DNA of 64,000 bases from Scardovia wiggsiae F0424. Its GTDB lineage: Bacteria; Actinomycetota; Actinomycetes; Actinomycetales; Bifidobacteriaceae. The notes under the pieces are model-generated. The model saw only the letters and a list, made by a program, of their open reading frames with translations, was not told the DNA's origin and did no database searches. The position numbers were made by a program, and so were the translations under genes. The stretch is from contig NZ_AKCI01000001.1 in assembly GCF_000269605.1 (NCBI RefSeq), forward strand, positions 992,001 through 1,056,000. The letters run 5' to 3'. Of this stretch, positions 8,952 through 17,375 are shown one piece after another; positions within the stretch are counted from its first letter, which is position 1, and every line of letters begins with the position of its first letter.

Positions 8952-10247
8952 CTAACGCCCGCGATATGTCCCGTCCCTGTCAAGGCCCAGGAGCCTTCGC
9001 CAGAAATCAAGCGGACGCCCGTACGGCAGCGCAGCATCGCCATACACCTGGAGGCCGAGCTTGCACTCTTCGACATCAACTTCCCGGATCCCGCTGACAT
9101 AGCTGCTGGCCTCCGTGAATGCTTCCCGGTCATAGAACACATGCGCAACACAGCGCAGCAGCTGTACGGTCCGCCCGATCGGAAGCGAATCCCAGTGCCG
9201 CAGCTCGATAAAGTTCTTCAGGCGCACATCATTAAAATGCGTAGAGATGATATGGGATATCTCATAATCATTGAGCGCGCGGTCAGGATACACATCGGCA
9301 GCATTATCAAAGGCCGCTATGCGGACAGGGTCACTTTCCTGCGCATATTCAGGGGTCTGCGTAACATCCGCAACCATAAGGGGTGATGCTAGGACATTAT
9401 ATGCAGCCTGTTCAAAGCCGAAATTGCCGTCAAAAAGCCCCGGCGTAACACCGGCGCGGCTATTTCCGATACGTGTCCAGAAATGCTGCCGCAGAAGGCG
9501 GTAAGGGCTGGCCTGCCCTTCAAAATAGGGGGAATTGCGGAAGAAGTAGGCAAGGACAGGACCCAGTGCTGTCCCGGTACGCATTTTAGCGACAGCATCT
9601 TCTTCGCTGAAATAATCAATGCTGATCTGCACAGATGCTGATGCTCGCATCATATTGCGCCCGAAGCCCGACATCCTGCCAAAGTAGGCGTCCATACACC
9701 GGTAGCGCTTCCTGGGGATGACATCAATATCTTCGCTGAGGGAATGCGGCTGATATCCCTGGGTTACCAGCTGTACACCGTGCCGGCGCAGGGCCGGCCC
9801 GATATTCTGGAGGAAATCGGCATAAAGCCTTTCCAGCCCGCCGGCAGAATGTACCACACTGAATGAGCATTCTATCTGCCCGCCGGGCTCCAGCGAGATC
9901 CTGATACCCTCTTTCCCCAGGCCCAGCAGGAAATCCCCCTCGTACACCTCTTCAGCGGGATCATACAGCCCTCTGAGGTCTTCCAGTACACTGCGGATGC
10001 CATGTTCCTCAGCATAGGTGACAGCCGTACCTTCCGGTGCAGAAACAGGGTTATCTGCCGTCCGGACAGGCAGATGTTCGATCTCAACGCCAAGTCCGCC
10101 CCCATGCCCCGCTGCGTCTTTGATCCCTGCCCTGTGGAAAGCTGCGACTGATTCCAGATGCTGCGGATTGACATGCCTGTCCTGATGCCAGTAATCAAAT
10201 TCCTGTATAGACATATCTTTCAGCGTACTCATCGGGCAAAACCGCAC
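8952..10247 (-). CDS. Glutamate-cysteine ligase, GCS2/plant-like family
   Basis: Predicted ATP-dependent ligase joining the gamma-carboxyl of glutamate to cysteine. Family support comes from GGGLGVEIEHLP near residue 48, EGIRISLEPGGQIE near residue 110 (glutamate-binding region), RASASVQISIDY, and IELRHWDSLP near residue 365. The length of about 430 residues is usual for the GCS2 family. No glutathione synthetase (gshB) is nearby, so the end product (gamma-glutamylcysteine, glutathione or another thiol) is open. Starts are possible at GTG 10247, ATG 10232 or ATG 10217; none has a good ribosome site. It is divergent from the arylsulfotransferase-like gene with about 100 bp between them. The family call is good; the substrate is inferred. 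Confidence 0.82.
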   Translation of the reverse strand: MRFCPMSTLKDMSIQEFDYWHQDRHVNPQHLESVAAFHRAGIKDAAGHGGGLGVEIEHLPVRTADNPVSAPEGTAVTYAEEHGIRSVLEDLRGLYDPAEEVYEGDFLLGLGKEGIRISLEPGGQIECSFSVVHSAGGLERLYADFLQNIGPALRRHGVQLVTQGYQPHSLSEDIDVIPRKRYRCMDAYFGRMSGFGRNMMRASASVQISIDYFSEEDAVAKMRTGTALGPVLAYFFRNSPYFEGQASPYRLLRQHFWTRIGNSRAGVTPGLFDGNFGFEQAAYNVLASPLMVADVTQTPEYAQESDPVRIAAFDNAADVYPDRALNDYEISHIISTHFNDVRLKNFIELRHWDSLPIGRTVQLLRCVAHVFYDREAFTEASSYVSGIREVDVEECKLGLQVYGDAALPYGRPLDFWRRLLGLDRDGTYRGR

Positions 10248-10346
10248 ACGTCCGGAAGCAGAATAGGCAGGCAGGATATTAGTATTAGAATGGAAAATAT
10301 TGTTCTATCAGCACTCAGACAGCAGCAAACAGCACCAGGGGGATAT

Positions 10347-12431
10347 ATGGCCGATACCCATAGCAGCCCTGCCCGCACAGCAGACGGACGGGATCCGCGG
10401 AAGGCTGCCGGACGCAATCCCTCACATGTAGCTGTAGTCCCTGATCCCGGAACGCGCGCTGCCGGCACCGGGCAGGCTTTCCTGAGGGCACATGATATAC
10501 GGACCCGCCAGCGCAAAGATATGGCCGAAAAACCGCGTTACCGGGCATTTAAATGGATCATCACCCTTACTGTTATTGCGATGATCGGCGTGCTGGGGAT
10601 ATGGACGACCCGGCAGTATTACCGTGCAAAAAACAGCCTTGCTGCCACTACTGTCCTTACAGACCGGATAAAGAAAATCTATACGCTTGACTATCAGGAC
10701 CAGGCACAGCAGAAAATCGACAGTTACAAAAAATCACGCCGCTATACGCCCGGCAACATGCTGGTCCTTGCCAATCCATACGGTACAAATACGACATCGC
10801 TGTACACGTACTTTGAGACCGATTCCCCTGCAAAAGTCAGCTATACTGTGTCAACACCGGAAGACAGGTCCTATCCCGCTTTCACCCGCAGCGCCTTCCA
10901 GAAGCAGATATATCAGACATCCCATGAATTCAGCGTTATCGGGCTTATCCCTGCAGCAAAAAATATAGTGACCTATACTGTCACTTACGAAGACGGCCAT
11001 ACAGACATACAGAAGTTCACTTATGTTACGGGCGACCTGTGGGGTTCTGCGCCTGTCAGGCTGAAAAAAACTGTTACAGCACGGTTCAGGGAAACAGATA
11101 AGGGTATCCGCGCCGGGCTTGCCCGGGGGCTGTTCGCAGTTTTTGGGCTGGGGACGAATTCGCGCGACTACGTTTACCTGTATGACGCAGACGGGATACT
11201 GCGCGCTGAATTCCCCATGATGAACAACCATGGGAAAAATTTTTCCTTCCACGACGGCCTTATGTACTACGTCAGCGACTTCAACCAGATCAGCGCAATG
11301 GACAGCCGGGGCAAGCTGGTCAGCATTTTCAACATCCCCAGCATCTACCAGATAAACAGCGCCCACACTTTTGACAGCCAGGGGAACCTCCTCCTTATCG
11401 CTTCAGATAAATCACAGCTTGATACGAACAACCTTATAGTGAAGGTCAGCAGCGTCACAGGCACTGCAACCGAATACATCAATTTCAGCACCTTGCTCAA
11501 CGACTACCGCAAAACCACCCGGCGGCCGCTGTCCACAGACAATGACCTGCGCTGGAACTGGCTGATGCTGGATTCGATCCAGTACGTGCCCGGGGGCTCG
11601 GTCATTGTCAGCTCGCAGGAAACATCAACTGTTATGAAGATCCGGCTCCCTGACAGCGCTGCTTCACCTGCTTCATCAGCTTCAGGCGCCTCCTCCGGGG
11701 ACAGCACTCCAGGCAGCACTTCAGCAGATGCTGCAGGCACCGCTGCGTCGCAGCCTTCCATCACCTATTTCCTTGGCCCGCATCAGATATGGGATGCAAC
11801 TGTCTACTCTGACTACCTCTACCGCAAAAGTGAAGATTTCAGTACCCATGCAGGGCAGCACAGCGTTGAGCAGCTTGATGACGGGGATGCGAATTCATGG
11901 ATCAGCGAATATAACAGCCTACGCAGGAAAAAACATACGGCTGAGGCTTCAGACGGCACATCCCAGCCCTCCGGCACCGGAGAGGGTGCGGAGCTCCAGC
12001 CGCTGGGTGACGGGCAGCATCTCGTGTATATGTTCAACAACAACTACGGCTACAGCCCTACCAATACTGCCGTCAGCTGGCCCGGCATGGTTCCCGGCGT
12101 CAATACAGTTTCCCAGGGGGACCTTTCCCGGTATAAGTCACGTTTTTACATATATCGCGTAGATGAAAACTCAGGCACCTATACCCTGGCCTCATCCTTC
12201 GACATCCCCTATTCCCCGCGGTACTCCAACGCCCAGATGATACCCGTGCCCCAAAGCAGCACTTCAGGCGATACCAGCCATACCATGCTGGTCCTTGCCA
12301 ACACCGCGCAGCAGCATACGTGGGGGATATACAGCCCCCAGGGGGATGAACTCGTCCGGTTTACCGCATCAGGCATCAGCAGGACAGATTCCGTATACTG
12401 CTATACCTTCACCGGGTTCTATTTCAGCTAA
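10347..12431 (+). CDS. Membrane-anchored arylsulfotransferase (ASST)-like protein
   Basis: A 694-residue protein. An N-terminal polar tail is followed by one membrane helix (about residues 68-88, WIITLTVIAMIGVLGIW), so the large C-terminal part is probably extracellular. That part resembles bacterial arylsulfate sulfotransferases, six-bladed propellers that move sulfate between phenols. Recognisable stretches are MLVLANPYGTNTTSLYTYF, VYLYDADGILRAEF, NSAHTFDSQGNLLLIA and SIQYVPGGSVIVSSQ. The canonical DWxHxNS motif reads NWLMLDS and the SSR arginine is Gln, so classical catalysis is doubtful. A Ser/Ala/Thr-rich insertion lies near residues 435-470. The ATG at 10347 follows AGGGGGA with good spacing; upstream in-frame ATGs overlap the divergent gene. 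Function is unknown. Confidence 0.72.
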   Translation: MADTHSSPARTADGRDPRKAAGRNPSHVAVVPDPGTRAAGTGQAFLRAHDIRTRQRKDMAEKPRYRAFKWIITLTVIAMIGVLGIWTTRQYYRAKNSLAATTVLTDRIKKIYTLDYQDQAQQKIDSYKKSRRYTPGNMLVLANPYGTNTTSLYTYFETDSPAKVSYTVSTPEDRSYPAFTRSAFQKQIYQTSHEFSVIGLIPAAKNIVTYTVTYEDGHTDIQKFTYVTGDLWGSAPVRLKKTVTARFRETDKGIRAGLARGLFAVFGLGTNSRDYVYLYDADGILRAEFPMMNNHGKNFSFHDGLMYYVSDFNQISAMDSRGKLVSIFNIPSIYQINSAHTFDSQGNLLLIASDKSQLDTNNLIVKVSSVTGTATEYINFSTLLNDYRKTTRRPLSTDNDLRWNWLMLDSIQYVPGGSVIVSSQETSTVMKIRLPDSAASPASSASGASSGDSTPGSTSADAAGTAASQPSITYFLGPHQIWDATVYSDYLYRKSEDFSTHAGQHSVEQLDDGDANSWISEYNSLRRKKHTAEASDGTSQPSGTGEGAELQPLGDGQHLVYMFNNNYGYSPTNTAVSWPGMVPGVNTVSQGDLSRYKSRFYIYRVDENSGTYTLASSFDIPYSPRYSNAQMIPVPQSSTSGDTSHTMLVLANTAQQHTWGIYSPQGDELVRFTASGISRTDSVYCYTFTGFYFS

Positions 12432-12463
12432 GATCCGGCCGCATGGATCCGATGCCGGCACCT

Positions 12464-13147
12464 TTAAATATCAAAACCTAATATTTCTGCAGCTTCTGAG
12501 GGATCAGGGTCATAAGCCCAGTACTCGTCAAGATTATCATATGACGACATGCTTCGGATCTCGGCCCTGTCAATATACACTTCCCCGTTCAGATGGTCGG
12601 TCTCATGCTGGAAAATGCGGGCGTGCCAGTTATGCAGGTCAGCCTCATGCTCAACATTATTTTCGTCGAACCAATGGGCTTTGATATTCAGCCAGCGCTT
12701 CCGCACAGCCTGATACCCGTCAAAGGAAAGGCAGCCTTCGTAAAAGCTCGCAGTTTCGCTGCCCAGCGGTTCATACGACGGGTTGATGACCATATAAAAC
12801 GGGACATCGGAAATACCGCGCGGGTCCCGGGCCTCATCCGAATACTCAGAACTGTTATCTGCCTGAGGCCGCGCATGGTCCTCAATCACAGCGAGGGAAA
12901 GCCCCAGCCCGATCTGCGGGCCTGCAAGCCCTACGCCCGGAGCATCAAGCATAGTCTTGCGCATGCATTTTTTCAGCCGGTCAAGTGTGCTCTGCCGCAG
13001 CTGTCCGGTATACCGCACAGTCTTCAGCCGCAGCACCGGCTCCCCCATCTGTACGATAGGGAGCGTCCCGTTCCCATCCGCCGCAGAAAGGAGCTCACGC
13101 ACCTCACGGTCTAGCTCTGTATCGATATGTGCCTTGTCCCAAGCCAT
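12464..13147 (-). CDS. def: Peptide deformylase
   Basis: Metalloenzyme removing the formyl group from nascent N-terminal formyl-methionine. All three motifs are present: GVGLAGPQIG (motif 1), EGCLSF with the metal-binding Cys (motif 2) and HETDHLNG with the two metal-binding His and catalytic Glu (motif 3). At 227 residues it is longer than E. coli Def because of N- and C-terminal extensions, typical of actinobacterial type I enzymes. The ATG at 13147 follows AGGAA; the longer frame to 13189 adds a non-conserved stretch. It ends 32 bp from the convergent ASST-like gene. glmM lies 90 bp upstream. Confidence 0.95.
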   Translation of the reverse strand: MAWDKAHIDTELDREVRELLSAADGNGTLPIVQMGEPVLRLKTVRYTGQLRQSTLDRLKKCMRKTMLDAPGVGLAGPQIGLGLSLAVIEDHARPQADNSSEYSDEARDPRGISDVPFYMVINPSYEPLGSETASFYEGCLSFDGYQAVRKRWLNIKAHWFDENNVEHEADLHNWHARIFQHETDHLNGEVYIDRAEIRSMSSYDNLDEYWAYDPDPSEAAEILGFDI

Positions 13148-13237
13148 ATTCCTGCCTTTCTCTGCTGCATACCATGCGCATCCGGGCACCCGGCGGCCCG
13201 TATCCTGCGATCATATGCTGATGACGCTATAACGCTG

Positions 13238-14632
13238 CTACAGTGCCAGTTCAGATGCCACAACATCAGCCAGGCGCCTGCAAACTTCATCAGCCTGCTC
13301 CTGTGTTGCCGCCTCGACCATGACCCTTACCAGCGGTTCCGTGCCTGACGGCCGCAGCAGGACACGCCCGGTATCAGCAAGAAGCTTTTCCTCACGGCAG
13401 ACCGCTTCCTGCACTTTCGCATTAGTGCCGGCAGACAGTTTATCAACATTGGGGACGTTGATAAGCTGCTGTGGGAGCTGGGGGAAATCGGCAGCAAGAT
13501 CTTTAAGGCTCCTGCCTGAATCCATGACCTCATAGCATAAACGCAAAGCAGTAAGGGTACCGTCGCCTGTCGTAGCAAATTCACGGTTGATCACATGGCC
13601 GGACTGTTCGCCTCCGAGGGTGTAATCCCCACGGAGCATCTCTTCAAGCACATAGCGGTCGCCGACGTTAGTCTGCACTGTTTTGATCCCCATATCCTTA
13701 AGCGCCAGGATCAGGCCAAGATTGCTCATAACCGTAATAACGAGGGTGTCATGGCTGAGCTTGCCTTCGCGTTTATACGCCCGGGCGAGTATGCCCATGA
13801 TCTGGTCGCCGTTCACCATGGTACCGTCTTCATCTACTGCAAGGCATCGGTCAGCATCACCATCAAACGCAACGCCCATCTGGGCGCCGGATGCCCTGAC
13901 CATAGCCTGGAGCTGCTCGGGGTGGGTGGAACCGGCATGGTCGTTGATATTATAGCCGTCCGGCGAGGCGTTGATGACCACAACATCAGCACCCGTACGG
14001 CGCAAAGCTTCCGGAGCCACTACGGATGTAGCGCCATTGGCACAGTCGGCAACGATGCGCAGCCCGCGCAGAGGCTGGGGCCGGGTGCCGCCTTTATCCG
14101 CAGGAGCAATAGTATCCACAAGATGGTCGATATACATATTGGTGGCTGTCGTTATATCATGCGAGATCCTGCCTACACCCGCGCCGGTGGGACGCTGCCA
14201 GTCAGAGCCCATAATGCTTTCGATCTCATCCTCTTTAGCATCAGGGAGTTTGAAGCCGCCGCGCGCAAAAAACTTGATGCCGTTGTCCGGCATAGGGTTA
14301 TGGGACGCGGATATCACTGCACCCATTTCCACATTCAGCACTGATGTCAGATAAGCAACGCCGGGGGTCGGGATTATACCTACATCAAGCACATCGAATC
14401 CGGCGGAGCTCATCCCCGCTGACAGTGCAGCGGCGAGGAAATCCCCCGATACACGGGTATCGCGTCCCACGAGCGCGCGGCGGCGGCCGTGATGCGCATC
14501 ATCGCTGTCTGCAGCAGTACTGCTGTTTCCCAGGACGCGGGCAGCGGCATCCCCCATATCAAGGGCAAGCCTGGGAGTCAAAAAACCGTTCGCTAAACCG
14601 CGTGCACCATCGGTCCCAAATAAACGTGGCAT
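13238..14632 (-). CDS. glmM: Phosphoglucosamine mutase
   Basis: Interconverts glucosamine-6-phosphate and glucosamine-1-phosphate, feeding UDP-GlcNAc and peptidoglycan synthesis. The start MPRLFGTDGARG is the family N-terminus, and AGGAGG five bases before the ATG at 14632 confirms it; the open frame runs a further 210 bp upstream without support. Motifs seen are the phosphoserine loop ISASHNPMPDNG, metal loop DGDADR, sugar-binding GGEQSGHV and phosphate-binding RPSGTEPLVRV. Its 464 residues are normal. pepN ends 40 bp upstream and def follows downstream. Confidence 0.96.
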   Translation of the reverse strand: MPRLFGTDGARGLANGFLTPRLALDMGDAAARVLGNSSTAADSDDAHHGRRRALVGRDTRVSGDFLAAALSAGMSSAGFDVLDVGIIPTPGVAYLTSVLNVEMGAVISASHNPMPDNGIKFFARGGFKLPDAKEDEIESIMGSDWQRPTGAGVGRISHDITTATNMYIDHLVDTIAPADKGGTRPQPLRGLRIVADCANGATSVVAPEALRRTGADVVVINASPDGYNINDHAGSTHPEQLQAMVRASGAQMGVAFDGDADRCLAVDEDGTMVNGDQIMGILARAYKREGKLSHDTLVITVMSNLGLILALKDMGIKTVQTNVGDRYVLEEMLRGDYTLGGEQSGHVINREFATTGDGTLTALRLCYEVMDSGRSLKDLAADFPQLPQQLINVPNVDKLSAGTNAKVQEAVCREEKLLADTGRVLLRPSGTEPLVRVMVEAATQEQADEVCRRLADVVASELAL

Positions 14633-14672
14633 ATATCCTCCTGGAATAGTAGAAAACGGACCCAAACCCTGT

Positions 14673-17288
14673 TTACAGGCCAGCGTTATACTTCTGCACC
14701 TTGAGCACCCGTAAGGAAGAATCCATATTTTCTTCCACCATGCGGCGCAAAGCACGGTCAGCATCCCTATGGGAATCCAGCCACGCTTTCCCTGCAGCGG
14801 CGAGGTCTGACGGATGCGCAAACTGCGGATACAGTCCGGCACCGCTGAGCGGGCAGATAAGGGTCTCGCTCATATGGAACGTCTTGTTTTCCCATATCCA
14901 GTCAATGCTGTCAAAAAACCGCGATACATATCCGGCATACAGCTCAGGGCGGTTATTGAGGCCGAACCCCTCGGCCACCGCTTCGATCTGCGAATTCGTC
15001 AGCTCCCCATTGTGCAGTGCCTGCTCGAATGCCCACTGCTTTGCTTCAGGGGTCGGGATGGAAGCTTTGGCCTTATACGCGAACTCGCGGTTTTCTGTTG
15101 TATCATGCCTGGACAGTTCAGCATCGATATCATCGTTGGTGATCACACCCGCACGTGCACGGCAGATGGTAATAAACCAGCGCAGGTTGTTGTCGATCTC
15201 AAGGCCTGGAAGCACAATAGTCCCGTCAAGCAGGCCCTGCGTACGGCGGTCGAATTCCGAGCCCACACAGTAGTTCGCATATGCCGTGAGGAGCTGGAAC
15301 TGTTCATCCGACCCTGCCGAAGCAGCCTGGGCCAGATGCCACAGCTCATCGGATACCTGTCCGATAGCCGCATCACGCCTGTTAGGCGCCACGTAAAAGC
15401 TCGCAGCAGTATTGACCTGCCCAAGCGCGTAACGGAAGGTTGTCGATTCCCTCTCTGTTACCAGGGCCTTCAGTGAAGTATCAATGAAGGACTGCGCAGG
15501 GAGCTCAGCGCTGCGGGCCATATCCCACAGGCTCAGCCACGTGATCGCACGCGCAAGCGGGTCAGTGAAACGGTCCAGATGCCCCAAAGCAAACCGGAGT
15601 GATTCCGGATCAAGGCGGATCTTGGTATATGTCAGATCATCATCATTGATCAGGATAAAATCAGGTCGTTTGCGCCCCTGCGCATCAGATACAACAGTAC
15701 GCTCCCCATCAACATCAAGCTCAATACGGTCAGTACGGACAATATTGCCGTCATCATCAGCATTATAGAAGCCGACTGCAAGGCGGTGCGGACGCAGCAC
15801 GGAGTTATCAGCGGGGGCAGTCTGCACTAAAGCAAGCTCTTCGATCGTGCAGTCAGGGGCAACCCTGACTTCCGCAGAAATGGTATTGACTCCGGACTGT
15901 TCAAGCCACAGGCCCGACCACTTTTTCAGGTCGCGTCCGGATGTCGCTTCCAGCTCGGAAAGGAGGTCATCCAGCGTAGCATTGCCGTACTTATGTTTTT
16001 CCAGGTAGTTATGGATCCCCTGGAAGAACTGGCTTCGGCCAGTATAGGCTACAAGCTGGCGAAGCACAGACGCACCTTTTGCATATGTGATGCCGTCAAA
16101 ATTCACATACGTATCATTGAGGTCATTGATAGGGGCAACGATAGGGTGGGTTGTAGGCTTTTCATCTTCAGCCTGCCCCCAGCTTTTTTCACCAGAGCAG
16201 AATGTTGCCCACGTATCTTTCCACTCAGTTGCCTCAGCAGCCGCAAGGGTCGATGTAAATTCAGCGAAGGATTCATTCAGCCACAGGTCATTCCACCATT
16301 TCATGGTCACCAGGTCGCCGAACCACATGTGGGCCAGCTCATGGAGGACAGTGACTACGCGGCGTTCTTTGCTGGCATCGGTAGTTTTCGATTCATAGAT
16401 ATAGGAATCACGGATAGTCACACAGCCGATATTCTCCATAGCACCCGCGTTATATTCGGGCACGAATATCTGATCATACTTTTCATAAGGGTATTCTACA
16501 GCCCATGTGCTGTTATAAAAATCCATGCCTTTGGCAGTGATATCAAAAAGATAGTCTACATCCCCGGATGCAGCATCTTTCAAAGCCTGACGGCAGTATA
16601 TGCTCATCGGCACATTCCTGCCGCTGGCCAGGGTATGCGCAGTGCTCCACTTGGCATACGGGCCGGCGCATATAGCTGTAAGGTAGGGGGACATGACCGG
16701 GGTAGATTTGAATGTCCAGAAGCGGATGCTGTCATCATCCGGAGCAACTTCAGGCGTATACGCTGTGGGCTGGTTGGAAATGACTTCCCATTCAGACGGG
16801 GCTGCTACGGAGAAATCGAAAGTAGCTTTTATATCCGGCTGGTCAAATACAGCATAAACGCGGCGGGCATCCGGGACTTCAAACTGTGAATACAGGTAGA
16901 CCTTGCCGTCACTGGGATCTACGCTGCGATGCAGGCCTTCCCCCGTCCGTGAATACTGGCACTTGGCCACCACAGCCACCGAATTGTTCTCCTGCAGCCC
17001 GGTAAGGCTTATGCGGGAATCCTTGTAAACTTTGGCAGGGTCAAGCTCCTTGCCGTTGACTTTGACAGTCATGATCTCGTCAGCAACTATGTCAAGGAAA
17101 GTGCTGGAACCCGGCCTGGCGTCAAAATTGACCGTAGTAGTCGATATAAAATTAGCCTCATCCCCTGTTTCCGGCGAGGCATGGCCTGGGATATTCCCTG
17201 TGAGGTCAAGATGGACCCGGTAATTGGTTTCGCCAATAACAGCTTTACGTTCTGCTGCTTCTTCGCGTGTAAGGTTCGTACCCGGCAT
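14673..17288 (-). CDS. pepN: Aminopeptidase N (M1 family)
   Basis: Zinc aminopeptidase that trims N-terminal residues from peptides in the cytoplasm. It has GAMEN near residue 280 (substrate amine binding), the zinc site HELAHMWFGD with the distal Glu in NESFAEF, and an ERAP1-like C-terminal domain. At 871 residues it matches the actinobacterial PepN family. The ATG at 17288 has AAGGAG five bases upstream. No signal peptide is visible. It stands between rnj upstream (87 bp) and glmM downstream on the same strand. Confidence 0.95.
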   Translation of the reverse strand: MPGTNLTREEAAERKAVIGETNYRVHLDLTGNIPGHASPETGDEANFISTTTVNFDARPGSSTFLDIVADEIMTVKVNGKELDPAKVYKDSRISLTGLQENNSVAVVAKCQYSRTGEGLHRSVDPSDGKVYLYSQFEVPDARRVYAVFDQPDIKATFDFSVAAPSEWEVISNQPTAYTPEVAPDDDSIRFWTFKSTPVMSPYLTAICAGPYAKWSTAHTLASGRNVPMSIYCRQALKDAASGDVDYLFDITAKGMDFYNSTWAVEYPYEKYDQIFVPEYNAGAMENIGCVTIRDSYIYESKTTDASKERRVVTVLHELAHMWFGDLVTMKWWNDLWLNESFAEFTSTLAAAEATEWKDTWATFCSGEKSWGQAEDEKPTTHPIVAPINDLNDTYVNFDGITYAKGASVLRQLVAYTGRSQFFQGIHNYLEKHKYGNATLDDLLSELEATSGRDLKKWSGLWLEQSGVNTISAEVRVAPDCTIEELALVQTAPADNSVLRPHRLAVGFYNADDDGNIVRTDRIELDVDGERTVVSDAQGRKRPDFILINDDDLTYTKIRLDPESLRFALGHLDRFTDPLARAITWLSLWDMARSAELPAQSFIDTSLKALVTERESTTFRYALGQVNTAASFYVAPNRRDAAIGQVSDELWHLAQAASAGSDEQFQLLTAYANYCVGSEFDRRTQGLLDGTIVLPGLEIDNNLRWFITICRARAGVITNDDIDAELSRHDTTENREFAYKAKASIPTPEAKQWAFEQALHNGELTNSQIEAVAEGFGLNNRPELYAGYVSRFFDSIDWIWENKTFHMSETLICPLSGAGLYPQFAHPSDLAAAGKAWLDSHRDADRALRRMVEENMDSSLRVLKVQKYNAGL

Positions 17289-17375
17289 TTTTCTCCTTAG
17301 TTTTTCGCACGGCTGCCCGGATGCTTGGTTTGGGGCTGGTTTGCTGGTTTTCCTTTTTCTTTACTATATATTGTA

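Noticed and set aside
12432-12463. Hairpin between the ASST-like gene and def as a terminator
   Set aside because: Short GC-rich self-complementary bits exist in the 32-bp gap but the stem is weak and no T-run follows.
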